NCBI GenBank assembly: GCA_002786025.1
Contig: NHNW01000044.1
Span: forward strand, 248,001-312,000
DNA length: 64,000 bases
Source: Zasmidium citrigriseum
Lineage: Eukaryota; Ascomycota; Dothideomycetes; Mycosphaerellales; Mycosphaerellaceae
Direction of reading: 5' to 3'
A program made the position numbers and the translations under genes. The notes under the pieces are model-generated. The model saw nothing but the letters and a program-made list of their open reading frames with translations. It searched no databases and was not told where the DNA came from. Positions within the stretch are counted from its first letter, which is position 1. Each line of letters starts with the position of its first letter. This document shows positions 1 through 9,585 of the stretch, piece after piece.

Positions 1-2
1 AG

Positions 3-131
3 AATAAGAGGAGGGATGCGCTGGGCGAGGGGAAGGTGGAGGTGTTTTTGGATGAGGAGGGGAGGGAGGTTGATGCTACGTTTTTGGATGTTACGGATCG
101 GAGGAATATGGCTTTTCGGTATCCGTTATGA
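3..131 (+). CDS. 3' end of an unidentified protein-coding gene (partial)
   Basis: An open frame enters from the left edge and stops with TGA at 129-131. The 42 visible residues are charged and end in the peptide RRNMAFRYPL, reading like a compact C-terminus rather than random sequence; the codons are G-rich at the third position. The other two frames hold stops or give implausible peptides. The upstream part is outside the window, so no family can be named and no function is proposed. It lies head-to-tail about 540 bp before the TFIIF-alpha start. Confidence 0.5.
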   Translation, partial: NKRRDALGEGKVEVFLDEEGREVDATFLDVTDRRNMAFRYPL

Positions 132-670
132 GCAAAGAGAGTGAGGAAAGAGGATGATCCTAAAGGAATGAGAGGTTGAAAGATAGAGTTGATTGGGTAG
201 AATAGAGGGAGTATGGAGTATCATTGACCCCTGAAGGCGGGACAGAGCGCCAGAATGTATATCCACAGATCTCGGGACTGCAAATCTGGAGAGCCGCACG
301 AGCGGATGGGTGTCAAAGTATGACGATTTTCTCGGTTCTCTGGGTCTTTGAAGGCGTGAAGTGTGGATTGTTGCACATGTCAGAGACGTGGCTGCTGTCA
401 AGGTTTTAGCTCTCGCTAGCGCCCCCCAACGGACCGAGCCGCGATCCCTGCTCGCGGCTGCCCGCAGCGTCACCTTTACAGTTGAATGGAATGCTCGACC
501 TCTTCTGCCCCCGACACAACAAAGAAGCCGCCCTGCTGTCTTTACCACCGACCAACGACAATACCACCGTCGCCGACATCCTTACCACCACTGCGTACCA
601 CCGACACCCACCACTCGCTCACTCCATCCCCGCCGACAACACCTCCACCACCCGCCAGGCGGCCGCGAGA

Positions 671-2723
671 ATGAGCGCGTCGCCCGCCAACCAGCCCTCG
701 GGCCCCAACTCGGGCACGCCCACCAATGGAGGCCCACCGCCGATGATGCGCAAGAAGCCGCCGGTCAACATCTTCAACACCGGCAAGAAGAAGCCCGTCA
801 AGAAGCTGCCCGCCCAGCGCCCCGGCGCTCCTTCCAAGCAAGCCGCGAATGGAGTGCGCCCACCACCACCCGCCCAGCAGCCCGCGCAGGCCTCCACCAA
901 CGGTGCTGCTCCTGCTGCGTCCGCTCAGCCTGCCGAAGGCTCCTACATAGACTTTCCCATTGTTATCACCAAGGCCGCCCTCAACGCCGCAGCCGGTCAG
1001 CGATTCCACGCCCTCAAGTTCCACAGTCGCACCGATGAGAAAGGCAACCCAGTCATTGTGGACCCCTACGACGATCGTCAGTTTGTCAAGCCTCTCCACC
1101 TTCATCGCCGCTACGCTCGTGATAAGGTCGAGCCTGAGCAGTCAGACGTCGGTGATGGCGTGGACGACAAGGAGCGCGAGTTGATGAATGCTCGTCGCGC
1201 TGAACGCCAGGCCGAACGCGAGGAGAATCAAAAGCTGATTGCGCCCACTGGAGGCGACTCCCACAAGCCACTGAAGAGGAAGCAGCAGAAGAAGGTTGAG
1301 GAAGGCAGAGACGACAGCAATCCCGTGCGTCAGAAGCGACAGAAGCTTCGCTATGAGGAGGCCCGCCCATGGCATCTCGAGGACTTTGAGCGCAAGAACA
1401 TCTGGGTCGGCAGCTACGAGGAAGCGCTTTCCGAGCGCAGTGTTATGATCATCCCCGCCGAGAATGCAATGCGCATGGCGCCGATCGAGAGATGGTATCG
1501 CTTCACTGAGACAAACAAAGTCAAGACTATGGACGCCGAGGAGGCTGAGAAGCTCTATACAAAGAAGTGGGGCGTGGGCAGATGGGGCTTGAACACTCAA
1601 AAGGCGAACGAGGAGGCCCGTCGTGAGGAGGTCATGGCGCGTAGGAAGGCCAAGCGAGAAGAAGATGACGACCGACGGGCAATGTTTGGTGATGCTGGCG
1701 ATTTTGACGCCGACAGGGACATGCTGGATATGGAGTTCAAAGATGAGTTTCAAGACGACGACGAAGGCATGCTTTTCCAGGGAGATGAAGGTGAAGATGA
1801 GAAAGAGATCGAACAGAAGATCTGGCTTGAGATGCGTAATGCTGGACTGGGAGGCACTGGTGTCAAGGATGAAGACATTGATCCAGAGGAAGAGGAGCGG
1901 AGAAAGGCAGAGGAGGAGCGCAAGGAGAAAGATGAGACCAAGCAATTGCGCAAGCAGCTCATGAAGAAGGAGCACCAGATCCAGTATGGCTCCGACGATG
2001 AAGAGTTCGATTCTGACGACAGCGACGAAGAAGAGCAACGCAAGAAGGAGGAGCAGGAGAAGGAGGAAGCCAAGAAGGCGGGTCAGGTCAATGGCGACAA
2101 GTCGGGATCGTCGACTCGTGGTACCAACACACCATCTGGCCGACCTGAGAAGCGTCCTGGCTCCACTCTTGGTAAGCGTCCGGGCTCGCCTGATGTCTCT
2201 GATCTCAGCGGCAACGAGTCCAGCCGGAAGAAGATGAAGAGCACCAACGGAGCATCTGCATCATCCGCTGCAGGTCGTGCGCTCTCTCGTAAGTACTTTT
2301 TAATTCTTGTGCACCTTGACCATGTACTGACAACCCACAGCGGACATGGCGAAGAACAAGATTCGTTCGACTGGCGGTAGTGGTAGTGGCAGTGACACCG
2401 ACACTTCTCGCGGCCGACCCAAGATCCGCCTCAAGAACAGCCCGCCAGGCTCTCCATCTGCCAACACCCCCAACGGCTCTCGATCTGGAACGCCGGCTGG
2501 CGGTAGTCGAGCGCAGAGTCCCAAGCCCAACGGCGGAGCGAAGCCCCCCTTCCCGACTCTTGAAGAGATCCGCGCTGCGATCCCACCTGATGGAATCGAG
2601 ATTAAGACGCTGGCCAATCAGTTCAGGAACAAAGTCGCAGGCCGGAACGCTGAATTCATAACACTAGTCAAAGCCGCCGGTACGCACAACAAGGCCACGG
2701 GCAAAATCATGCAGAAGTCGTAG
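671..2723 (+). CDS. tfg1: Transcription initiation factor IIF subunit alpha (RAP74/Tfg1), exons 671-2288 and 2341-2723
   Basis: Predicted 666-aa large subunit of TFIIF, the RNA polymerase II partner in initiation and elongation. The N-terminal third is Pro/Ala-rich, followed by the dimerisation region with the conserved run around KFHSR and the stretch with WHLEDFERK, then MIIPAENAMRMAPIERWYRF and the GVGRWGL motif near residues 245-310. The centre is a long Glu/Lys/Asp-rich linker typical of RAP74. The last ~56 residues (from PTLEEIRAAIPPDG) are the C-terminal winged helix that in homologues contacts FCP1/TFIIB. The 52-bp intron (2289-2340, GTAAGT...CCACAG) restores the frame exactly. Start at 671 is chosen because upstream in-frame sequence is low-complexity leader; an in-frame ATG at 482 is possible. 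TAG at 2721-2723 ends it, but the frame stays open into the next ORF. Confidence 0.9.
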
Positions 2724-2735
2724 GCTGCTTTCAAC

Positions 2736-3518
2736 ATGATGAACAGGCAGGCGATGAGAGATCGTTGGCCAATTCGTAGGCCTGACTATCCATCGGCGGA
2801 GAAAATTCTGGCTGCTGTACCGCCACAGGGAGCGATGATTGACAGGATGTTTCGGCACTTCAGGAGACGAAACCGTGAGAGAAATTTCAAGCGCGACAAC
2901 CACGTCGAATTCTTTCAATGGATCATGTACAACTGTCCAATTGATCTGTCCACCGGCTGGGTCTACAATGGAATACCATCGGCGGATCAAATTCGCGCTG
3001 CGATCCCTGCGATCGGATTGCCCATTCATGCATTATTTCATAGTTTCAGAGAGCGAGGTGTCTGCATTAACTACAATTTTGTCGACTGGATCCAAGCGAA
3101 TTGCACAACGAATGAGTCGACCGGCTGGCTCATGAAGAAATCCATCTACGATGGCATCCCGACGACCAATGAGATTCGCGCTGCTATACCGCCAGCAGGT
3201 GCCGATGATGACGCTCTGTACGAGTCGTTCGAGGACCGAATAATGGATTCCAAAGACGAATCCCGCAATGATATCCGCTTCGACATATACCATGACAGAG
3301 TAGATGCCGTTGCAAAGTCATCCTGGAATGAAGCGAGGGATGGAGTACTGCTATTCCGAAAGGTCTGGGCTGCTGATGACTGGGTCGTTGGCACGCCTCC
3401 ATCTGAAACTGGCTCTTCGATTGAGACGGAGAGGACGTCTATGTCGCCTGCGTCGTCGCATAAGGCATCGGTGTCGTCGAAGTCTTCACTTTCTACCGTT
3501 AATAGCGATGATGATTAA
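2736..3518 (+). CDS. Three tandem TFIIF-alpha-type winged-helix repeats (novel ORF in frame behind tfg1)
   Basis: A 260-aa ORF beginning 12 bp after the tfg1 stop and in the same frame. It contains three copies of the motif that opens the RAP74 C-terminal winged helix: PSAEKILAAVPPQG (residues 19-32), PSADQIRAAIPAIG (81-94) and PTTNEIRAAIPPAG (142-155). Copies 1 and 2 also keep the distal STGW element (72-75, 128-131), matching ATGK in Tfg1. Repeat period is 61-62 residues. DNA identity is visible too, e.g. ATTCGCGCTGC shared by copies 2 and 3. The tail (from ~225) is Ser/Thr-rich. The arrangement indicates serial duplication of the last tfg1 domain. It could be a separate gene, a stop-codon-readthrough extension of Tfg1, or a decaying duplication. 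Whether it is translated cannot be told from sequence. Confidence 0.6.
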   Translation: MMNRQAMRDRWPIRRPDYPSAEKILAAVPPQGAMIDRMFRHFRRRNRERNFKRDNHVEFFQWIMYNCPIDLSTGWVYNGIPSADQIRAAIPAIGLPIHALFHSFRERGVCINYNFVDWIQANCTTNESTGWLMKKSIYDGIPTTNEIRAAIPPAGADDDALYESFEDRIMDSKDESRNDIRFDIYHDRVDAVAKSSWNEARDGVLLFRKVWAADDWVVGTPPSETGSSIETERTSMSPASSHKASVSSKSSLSTVNSDDD

Positions 3519-5469
3519 CGTCTGCAATCGTTGGACGGCGGCTACAGGAGAGGTACTAGATCTGGATAGCGTGCATCAACAATACAAAACGACTTTCAAT
3601 ACAATCCTTCTTCCCACGGACGTGCTGGTGAGGGCTAGCTTTGTAGAGCGAGCTGACAGATAGGATAACGCCAAGTTGGATGTGTTCCAGGATAAGGCGC
3701 CGGTGCCATTGAATGTTTATGTCCTGCGCATCGTGAGCAACGAGGAGGGCAGGTAAGCCATTTCCACAAGCCCGCGTGAAGCGAGCTATTGCTGACATTG
3801 TCTTCATTGCCGCAGATTGACGATTTTGCTCTGCTGAACGCGCTTGACTCGATCTTGCCATCGAGAGCAATGCATCTCAGCTCGACCTTCGGACTTTGAT
3901 GTGGGGAGGAGAGCAACACCCTCATCGCGAATTCAGAATTAATCAAGAGTCGAGCGTTGTGGGACGGTGAAGACAGCGGCCTGCATTTCCGCTCGAGAGC
4001 TTCATCTCGACTCAATGGCTCGAACATACGGGGTATGCTGTGCGCCTAAAGACGACGACCAAACGAGCAATCTTTCCGTTCCGATCGAGTCGAAGAGTCG
4101 CAAGCAGTGCTTGTTCGATCAAGCATCGACGCCTCCTGCTGACAGCATTTCGAAAGGAGTGTTTCAAGTTCTCCTAGCTGCAGTTTATACGATGAACAAT
4201 GGCCTCAACATCAACCCGCATGTCAGCTTGAGGTGTTACCCGACGCTATTCTTGAACGCTTTTTCGGATGTGCCTGACTGGGATCCGGCTGCATGGCTTG
4301 CAGGGATGATGACGCTCTTGTGAGGCTTGTTGGGGAGAAGCTTCCGGATGGCTGGATGGACGTCGCGCTCTTCTTTCTATCATTCTGTGCGAGATTGGAA
4401 TTGAGGCCAGTGAGGTCAGGAGTACGATTGGGGCTTCAGGGCGTACGTGAATGCTGACTTGCCCGTAGACAAACCCAGCCTCGTTCCAGAACGCCTGCGA
4501 GGAATCCTCTTCGATCGAACGTCAAGGCCACTAGCAGCAAAGACCACATCTGCACTCCGGAACAGCTCTCGTCCAACCAAATGGAGCTTTGAGCCTCAGC
4601 TTACGACGTGCAGCCAGGCAAAGGCCACGGCCCTGCTTTCTCATAGGCACGCTTGTGCAGAGCTTGCGTATGGCACAAGCTGTCGACTTAACGTCGCGTT
4701 GCACGGCGTCTCCTGCTTTCCGATGCTTCGGACTCTTGATCTGGATTGGCAGCATGACGAACACGTTGTTTGTTGCACTGCAGAATGTCGCATGGTTCTT
4801 CGTCGAAACGACCTTGACGAGTGCATCGTGAAGCACGCCGCCAGCATCAAGGGACGGCTTCACGGAGTAAATCGCCTGTCGACACTCCCCATCCTCTCGA
4901 ATTTCGAAACACCCGACCATGCAAGTTCTGCAGAAAGACTTGATTAATAACATCCCCCGCTGCACAGCTCTGCATGTGAGCCCGCATCCCTGGAATTCGT
5001 AGTCCGATTCCCCATATCGTGGGGACCCGAAGGTAGGATTTCTTCCCCGGCCACTCATTTTTCGACCCTGGCTCATGCACGTGCATACGTGCCAGCACTG
5101 CGCATTTGCTTGTTGATGTCAGTGAAGGGAGACGGACGATATATATCTTGATGCTTGTTCGCTCCGCCAAGATGAAGAGATTGTTTTTGTGGAATAAAGA
5201 TTTGGCATTTTTTGTTGCGGTCACGAGAGAATTCGGCCTTGTGACGCATGTTTGATTGGATTTGAGGAAGGGTGTGTGACTTGGAAGCATGTGTTCAATG
5301 ATGATAGTGCGCTGACTGACAGAGCATATAGACATCAGTTCTACCCGACAAGACTTCCATCAACTCAAACTATCCGGTACCGACAACGACCCTCCACGAA
5401 CTCCAGGTCATCAAGCAATTCGACTACCAAGACTAAGGACCAAACGACGAAGCAACATCCAGACTCACC
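3519..5469. other. Intergenic region with coding-like fragments, no confident gene
   Basis: Nearly 2 kb without a supported gene. On the plus strand 3664-3900 reads as two short exon-like blocks (with peptides such as KLDVFQDKAPVPLN and DDFALLNALDSILPS) flanking a GTAAGC...GCAG intron-like segment. Another open stretch at 3967-4323 continues only after a frame change near 4305, and an ORF lies at 4447-4947. None has a recognisable domain or an unbroken start-to-stop model, so this may be gene debris or the 3' region of the repeat ORF. The last 150 bp before 5470 are C/A-rich and look like promoter and leader of the secreted-protein gene. Confidence 0.4.
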
Positions 5470-5868
5470 ATGCGATCCTCACTCAACCTCATCACTGCCT
5501 TTGCGGCCGCCTTCATCCTCCTCGCGACTCCAACCTCAGCGTCCCCCCTCCAAGCCCGCGCCCCAGCAACAGTCTACACCTACATGACGGCCACCACAAT
5601 GCCATCCTCCCAAATTACCACAGCCTCAGACGTCACATGTCCCGACACGACAATCACCGACAGAGCCGACTGTCCCTCAGGATGCACTGCTGCTCCGCTC
5701 GCCGGCCTCGTCGGCGCCGCAACAGATACCTGGTCTTGCATGTCGATACCGCCTGAAACGAGCTGGACGAGTGTACAAGCGACGAGTACCTGTGGAAGTG
5801 GGAGCACGGTGAAGACGTATACGCGGTGGGGAGGGCAGACGCAGTTGGGGTGTCATGCTACTTATTAG
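5470..5868 (+). CDS. Small secreted cysteine-containing protein, effector-like
   Basis: Intronless 132-aa ORF. Residues 1-24 form a clear signal peptide (MRSSLNLITAFAAAFILLAT followed by a small-residue cleavage region ending ASP). The mature part is Thr/Ser-rich and has six cysteines (in VTCPDT, ADCPSGC, WSC, STCG and LGCH), an even number that could form three disulfides. The start has a good fungal context (CACC before ATG) and a C/A-rich leader. No family was recognised. Size, secretion signal and cysteine count fit a secreted apoplastic or effector-type protein. It is the first of three secreted-protein genes in 5.4-9.3 kb. Confidence 0.75.
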   Translation: MRSSLNLITAFAAAFILLATPTSASPLQARAPATVYTYMTATTMPSSQITTASDVTCPDTTITDRADCPSGCTAAPLAGLVGAATDTWSCMSIPPETSWTSVQATSTCGSGSTVKTYTRWGGQTQLGCHATY

Positions 5869-6416
5869 GGTTCAGGGGAGGGGATGGTTTGACTTCATGA
5901 TTGTATGTTGATGCTTGATGACGGCGATGATTCATGAGCTTTGAGGTATGGGACTATTGAGCGACAGATTATATCTTGAGACAGATACTAAAAGCAGATT
6001 TTGTATTGGATGCATTCCTACGGCACCTCGACCAGGCTTTGTTCTTTTCAATTGGTCCAGCTGGATGCAATTGGTACCTGCCGCAAAGCCAAGTCGTTGG
6101 ATTCATCCCAGGAACAAAGAGAAAGCAGAACAATGGCATTGTCGCTCGTAGCCTGGCCACTTCCATTCACGCCCGGAGACCTGTGAAGAGCTTTGCATCG
6201 ACGGCATTGAACGCATAACACATATCACAATGCGTTGTCCAACTCGCAGTCCAGAGCATATATCTGGCTCGTTGCGTCCCTAATTCCTCCATTCCCTTCT
6301 CCAGCAATATTTGCATCTTCAGACACCGCACGCACTCACTCAAACACAAACGAACAAGCACCACCACACACATATCAACCAACAAGCACAACCACACACC
6401 AACAACAACAGCAACC
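5869..6416. other. Spacer between two secreted-protein genes
   Basis: No gene supported. The last ~100 bp before 6417 are extremely C/A-rich (repeated CACA/CAAC), typical of a fungal 5' leader. The short open frames on both strands at 5950-6220 overlap each other and have no recognisable features. Confidence 0.5.
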
Positions 6417-6767
6417 ATGCACTTCCCCACCGCAACCCTCATCCTCACCCTCCTCCCAGGCATCCTCGCCGCTCCCCTCAACCCCCGCAGCAACGTCGAG
6501 CCAGGTGCTCAGAGCTGCAAAGCACGCAGCCGCGGCCTCGTCGTCAACTACACCACGCACATCGGCGTTCCCTTCGACCAGAAGACCTGTGACGCCGCAG
6601 TCCGCGCTATCAACTCCAAAGCTGGGCTGCCGTCCTCCATCCGCTGCTATGACGGTGGCGATGACACTACCACGATCAAATTCAACAACATTCCTGGTGG
6701 TGGGGAGTTGATCAATGAGGCTTTGGGTGGGGTCTTTGGGTTTGGGTTCAATTGTCCGGATTGGTAG
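6417..6767 (+). CDS. Small secreted protein, effector-like (4 Cys)
   Basis: Intronless 116-aa ORF. An N-terminal signal peptide (MHFPTATLILTLLPGILA, cleavage near residue 19) is followed by a ~97-residue mature chain with four cysteines (QSCKA, KTCDA, IRCYD, FNCPD). The mature part begins with a polar segment and ends in the Gly/Phe-rich GGVFGFGFNCPDW. The A/C-rich leader and CAACC-ATG context support the start. I did not recognise a family; the alpha/beta-looking pattern with two disulfides could be a secreted effector or antimicrobial-type fold, which is inference only. Confidence 0.72.
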   Translation: MHFPTATLILTLLPGILAAPLNPRSNVEPGAQSCKARSRGLVVNYTTHIGVPFDQKTCDAAVRAINSKAGLPSSIRCYDGGDDTTTIKFNNIPGGGELINEALGGVFGFGFNCPDW

Positions 6768-7383
6768 GGGAGTTGAGGGGAAAGGGGAAGATGGAGGTGG
6801 AGTGAGCTGTCTTACTTGGGTGGCTCTCTGCTTTCTGCATCATCTGCATCAACACATCACACGACACAGCACCGTTCTTTGCATTCTAGAAAATTGAAAC
6901 AGATACAGTGAAAATCTGTACACCAAAAATCTCTCGTCCTTTCCTTCTCTCGTCGTAGAATTCATGTACTGTTCACTTCTTGTACATCTTTGAAGAAGCT
7001 GAATTGACCGCTGTTGCCACGCTGAATGCCAGGCATTATCGTTTCCAGCCATGCTGTGTTATATCAGCTCTCTCCGAATGACTTCTTAGACGTCGAGCTC
7101 TTGACAAGATTGTGCAATGCACAGTTCTTGCGAGAAAATTGGGGATTGGGCAATGCATCGAGACCGAAACTCGACGGTGGACAAGTATCTGGCTGTGAGT
7201 GAAGCACTGTTACGACTTTGAAGTGACCTGTCACATTTTCTGGACAAGGCTGCGAAGTGGGTTACCCCCGCATGAACCCCTTTTCCAGTTGCCCCGTGCG
7301 CACGCGTTATATTACACTCAGCGAAGTCGCGTCTCTTCTTCATCGACATCTTCTCACCAATCTCGACTATCAAATCTGTCATC
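6768..7383. other. Spacer carrying the promoter of the first BTB gene
   Basis: No gene seen. The region is AT-richer downstream of the secreted-protein stop (likely terminator), then leads to the conserved promoter block at 7289-7318 described separately. Confidence 0.5.
7289..7318 (+). promoter_or_regulatory. Conserved 30-bp promoter block with ACGCGT core (copy 1)
   Basis: Reads TTGCCCCGTGC, one variable base, CACGCGTT, then ATTACACT after two variable bases. It matches 27 of 30 bases with the block at 12580-12609, which sits in the same place before the paralogous BTB gene. It ends 65 bp before the ATG. The ACGCGT core equals the MluI cell-cycle box recognised by MBF-type regulators in yeasts; that identity is suggestive only. 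Confidence 0.5.
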
Positions 7384-8480
7384 ATGCCCAGGAAACGGAC
7401 CGCCCAAGAAATGGAGGGCGAAAGCAGCACTGCTGCTCTTGAGAAGATTGGCAAGAATGGCGATGTCATTTTCGAAATCGGCGAAACCGACCCAAAGCCC
7501 AGGATCTTGGTGTCCTCCGCGATCTTGAATATGGCGTCGACGGCTTTTGCAGCGCTTCTTGGACCTCACTTTCGTGAAGGACAGCAACTTGCCAATACTG
7601 CGAATGGACCAGTCACGATACCACTTCCCGATGATGAGCCGCAGGCCATGTCCGACCTCCTCCGCCTGCTTCACCTCGCTCCTGTCCCGGAGCTAGGCCA
7701 CTTCAACCAAACGGAGCGCATGCTGTCATTTGCCATCGCTGCTGACAAGTACTGCTGCACAGAAACGCTCAGTACGCAGTCCGAATGGATGCTGTTGAAG
7801 GCATTGACGAACAAGCAATTGAGCAAGTGCGCCGGGCCACTCGTTCGTCTTACCATGACTGCATACTTGCTCAATCAGAATGACTGTTTCTCCGAGTTCG
7901 CGAAAAGGCTGATGTTCTCCTACGGCGATTCTTATTTGCAGCTTCGACAGATAGCACGAGGAGATATTCTTCCTCCGGACTTTTTCTGTGAGTCCGGCTT
8001 GCACTAACGCATCCCCCAATGTTCTCTCCAGCTGACCGGTCCTTTTTAACAGTCATTCTCGAAGAGAGGCGGACTTTCGCCAAAAACCACATGGCTTCTG
8101 GCTTATCCAATCTTGGAGCCACGTGTGGTCGCAGCGGCTGCGGTGCCCTCATGGGCAACCATCACCGGCGACAGTTCCAGCGACAGATCTCTACCCAATT
8201 GGATCGCCCTTGGCTGCCCATCTGGGACCAAGATCATACCGCGGTCGAGCTAGGTGCGAACGCCCTTCGACAACTTCCGGCTTTCAAGAGCTCAGCCTCC
8301 CCATATTTTTGCGACTCTTGCGAACAACCCTTTACGGTCCCCAAGACATCATTTGAAAGGCTTGCTGAGAGGGCGGAGAACATGTGTAGTGGACTGTCCA
8401 TTCGATGCATCAAAGAAGGCTGCATTGAGTTTCGGGGAAGTTCGATGAGGTGCGGCGATGAGCTAAAGCACACCAACTGA
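7384..8480 (+). CDS. BTB/POZ-domain protein (paralogue 1), exon 1 7384-7987, exon 2 from 8053 (or 8032) to 8480
   Basis: Predicted ~343-aa protein of the fungal BTB type. The N-terminal fold is recognisable from NGDVIFEIG (residues ~23-32), the LVSSAILNMASTAFAALL segment and the LLRLLHL / FAIAADKYCC helices at ~100-125, where D-K-Y/W in the 'ADKY' motif is typical. The C-terminal half has cysteine pairs (ATCGRSGCG, YFCDSCEQP, IRCIKEGC). Exon 1 is 604 bp, exactly as in paralogue 2, and the intron falls in the same codon. Two in-frame acceptors exist: 8031 (44-bp intron, better branch-site spacing from GCACTAAC) and 8052 (65-bp intron, matches paralogue 2). BTB proteins usually bridge cullin-3 ligases or form dimers; no partner can be named here. 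Confidence 0.8.
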
Positions 8481-8666
8481 CAGTTTGTTGAAATTCATGC
8501 TGCAAATAAATTGCTCATAAATTCGTTCCTCCGCAAGAGTAGCCGAACCAGACTTTGTGCCCGAAAAGAAAGCGTAGGCCAGCCCGCCTCGAATACTGAC
8601 GAGTTGCTCTTCTCACCCAACTGAATGGCTCACGAGGCCTGTTCCATTCCTGGTAACTCGTACGTC

Positions 8667-9248
8667 CTAGCTCTTCAACCTATTCGACGGTACAGTGCAA
8701 AAGGTAATTCCCGACGGCTCGTCTTCCAGCCCATCCCCCACAGTCTCATCTATTGTGGTCACATTCGACTCCGTGAACAGATCCGTCGTCGACCTCAACA
8801 TCGCACACGCCTCCTGAACTCCCTCCTCGGCCGTCGGACACTCATTCCCGTAATAGAGATGGTTTCCCACCTCAAGTGGACAAGCACAAGTAGCACTCCC
8901 TTCTTCAACAGTACAAAGAGCTCCGTTGCACTGCGCCCAAGGGCCAGCGTTGGCGCCTTCGCAGGGGAAGACGTAGATCTGGTCTGGTGTGTCTCCAAAG
9001 GCGAAGCTGGAGATGTTATATTTCTCGCGGTCGGCACAGGTAGTGATGCCGACGTTGGGCCCGTTGAAAGGTCCTTCGCAGGCGCAAGAGACGTAGCTGG
9101 AGTTGTTCGGGATGCGGGCACAGAGGGCTGTGGAGCAGAGGACGTAGGGGCCGTTGCAGACGACCGGAGCATTCGTGGGTTCGATTGCCAATGCGGCGAC
9201 GGTAAGTTGGAGGGCAGCAGCGAGAAGAGAGGATGTGATTCTCAGCAT
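8667..9248 (-). CDS. Secreted cysteine-rich protein with an internal duplication (14 Cys)
   Basis: Intronless 193-aa ORF with a signal peptide (MLRITSSLLAAALQLTVAALA). The mature chain has 14 cysteines arranged as two homologous modules: C-x6-C-x4-C ... CAC ... C in residues ~31-70, and C-x7-C-x3-C ... CAC ... C in ~95-140. The cores STALC..SCAC and NGALC..TCAC are plainly related. Several N-x-S/T sequons (NNSS, YNIS, NVT) fit secretion. No known family was recognised. Upstream (9249-9806) lie two perfect TTCCC/GGGAA inverted repeats. It is probably an extracellular disulfide-rich protein; its role is unknown. Confidence 0.78.
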   Translation of the reverse strand: MLRITSSLLAAALQLTVAALAIEPTNAPVVCNGPYVLCSTALCARIPNNSSYVSCACEGPFNGPNVGITTCADREKYNISSFAFGDTPDQIYVFPCEGANAGPWAQCNGALCTVEEGSATCACPLEVGNHLYYGNECPTAEEGVQEACAMLRSTTDLFTESNVTTIDETVGDGLEDEPSGITFCTVPSNRLKS

Positions 9249-9511
9249 CTTCGAGAAACGTTTGTCGGGTAGGCTGCTGTTCTGGTTCTAAGTGATATGA
9301 TGGCGAAGCTGAGGCTGTCGTAGGTGACACACGAAAAGAACTCTTCGCTATTCAGGGCGACTATTTATGTCGTCCTAAATATCAACACTGTCACGACAAT
9401 ATGTATACAACGACCCGTGGCTACGTTTACTTGACCCAGTTCGAACGGGTATTCGAGTAGAAGCCTTCCAAGGAATCTGACAACGTCAGACATGCTGCTC
9501 ATTGTGTACTA

Positions 9512-9527
9512 ATTCCCGAGAGGGAAT
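9512..9527. repeat. Inverted repeat ATTCCC-GAGA-GGGAAT
   Basis: Perfect 6-bp arms with a 4-base loop, about 264 bp upstream of the start of the minus-strand secreted-protein gene. It shares the TTCCC/GGGAA core with the palindrome at 9571-9585. Confidence 0.6.
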
Positions 9528-9570
9528 GTATGAGTAGCTGTGAACGCGGAACAGCAGAAACATCGAAGTA

Positions 9571-9585
9571 CGGGAACTGTTCCCG
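9571..9585. repeat. Palindrome CGGGAAC-T-GTTCCCG
   Basis: Perfect 7-bp arms around a single base, about 323 bp upstream of the 9248 start codon. Together with the 9512 repeat it could be a dimeric regulator site. Confidence 0.6.

Noticed and set aside
1142..2073. Long minus-strand ORFs opposite tfg1
   Set aside because: They are Leu/Ser-rich mirror images of the acidic/lysine-rich coding strand and have no motif; the plus strand is clearly TFIIF-alpha.
4447..5076. Overlapping ORFs on both strands (166 aa plus, 181 aa minus)
   Set aside because: Neither has a signal, domain or convincing composition, and they conflict. Reported only as part of the coding-like spacer.
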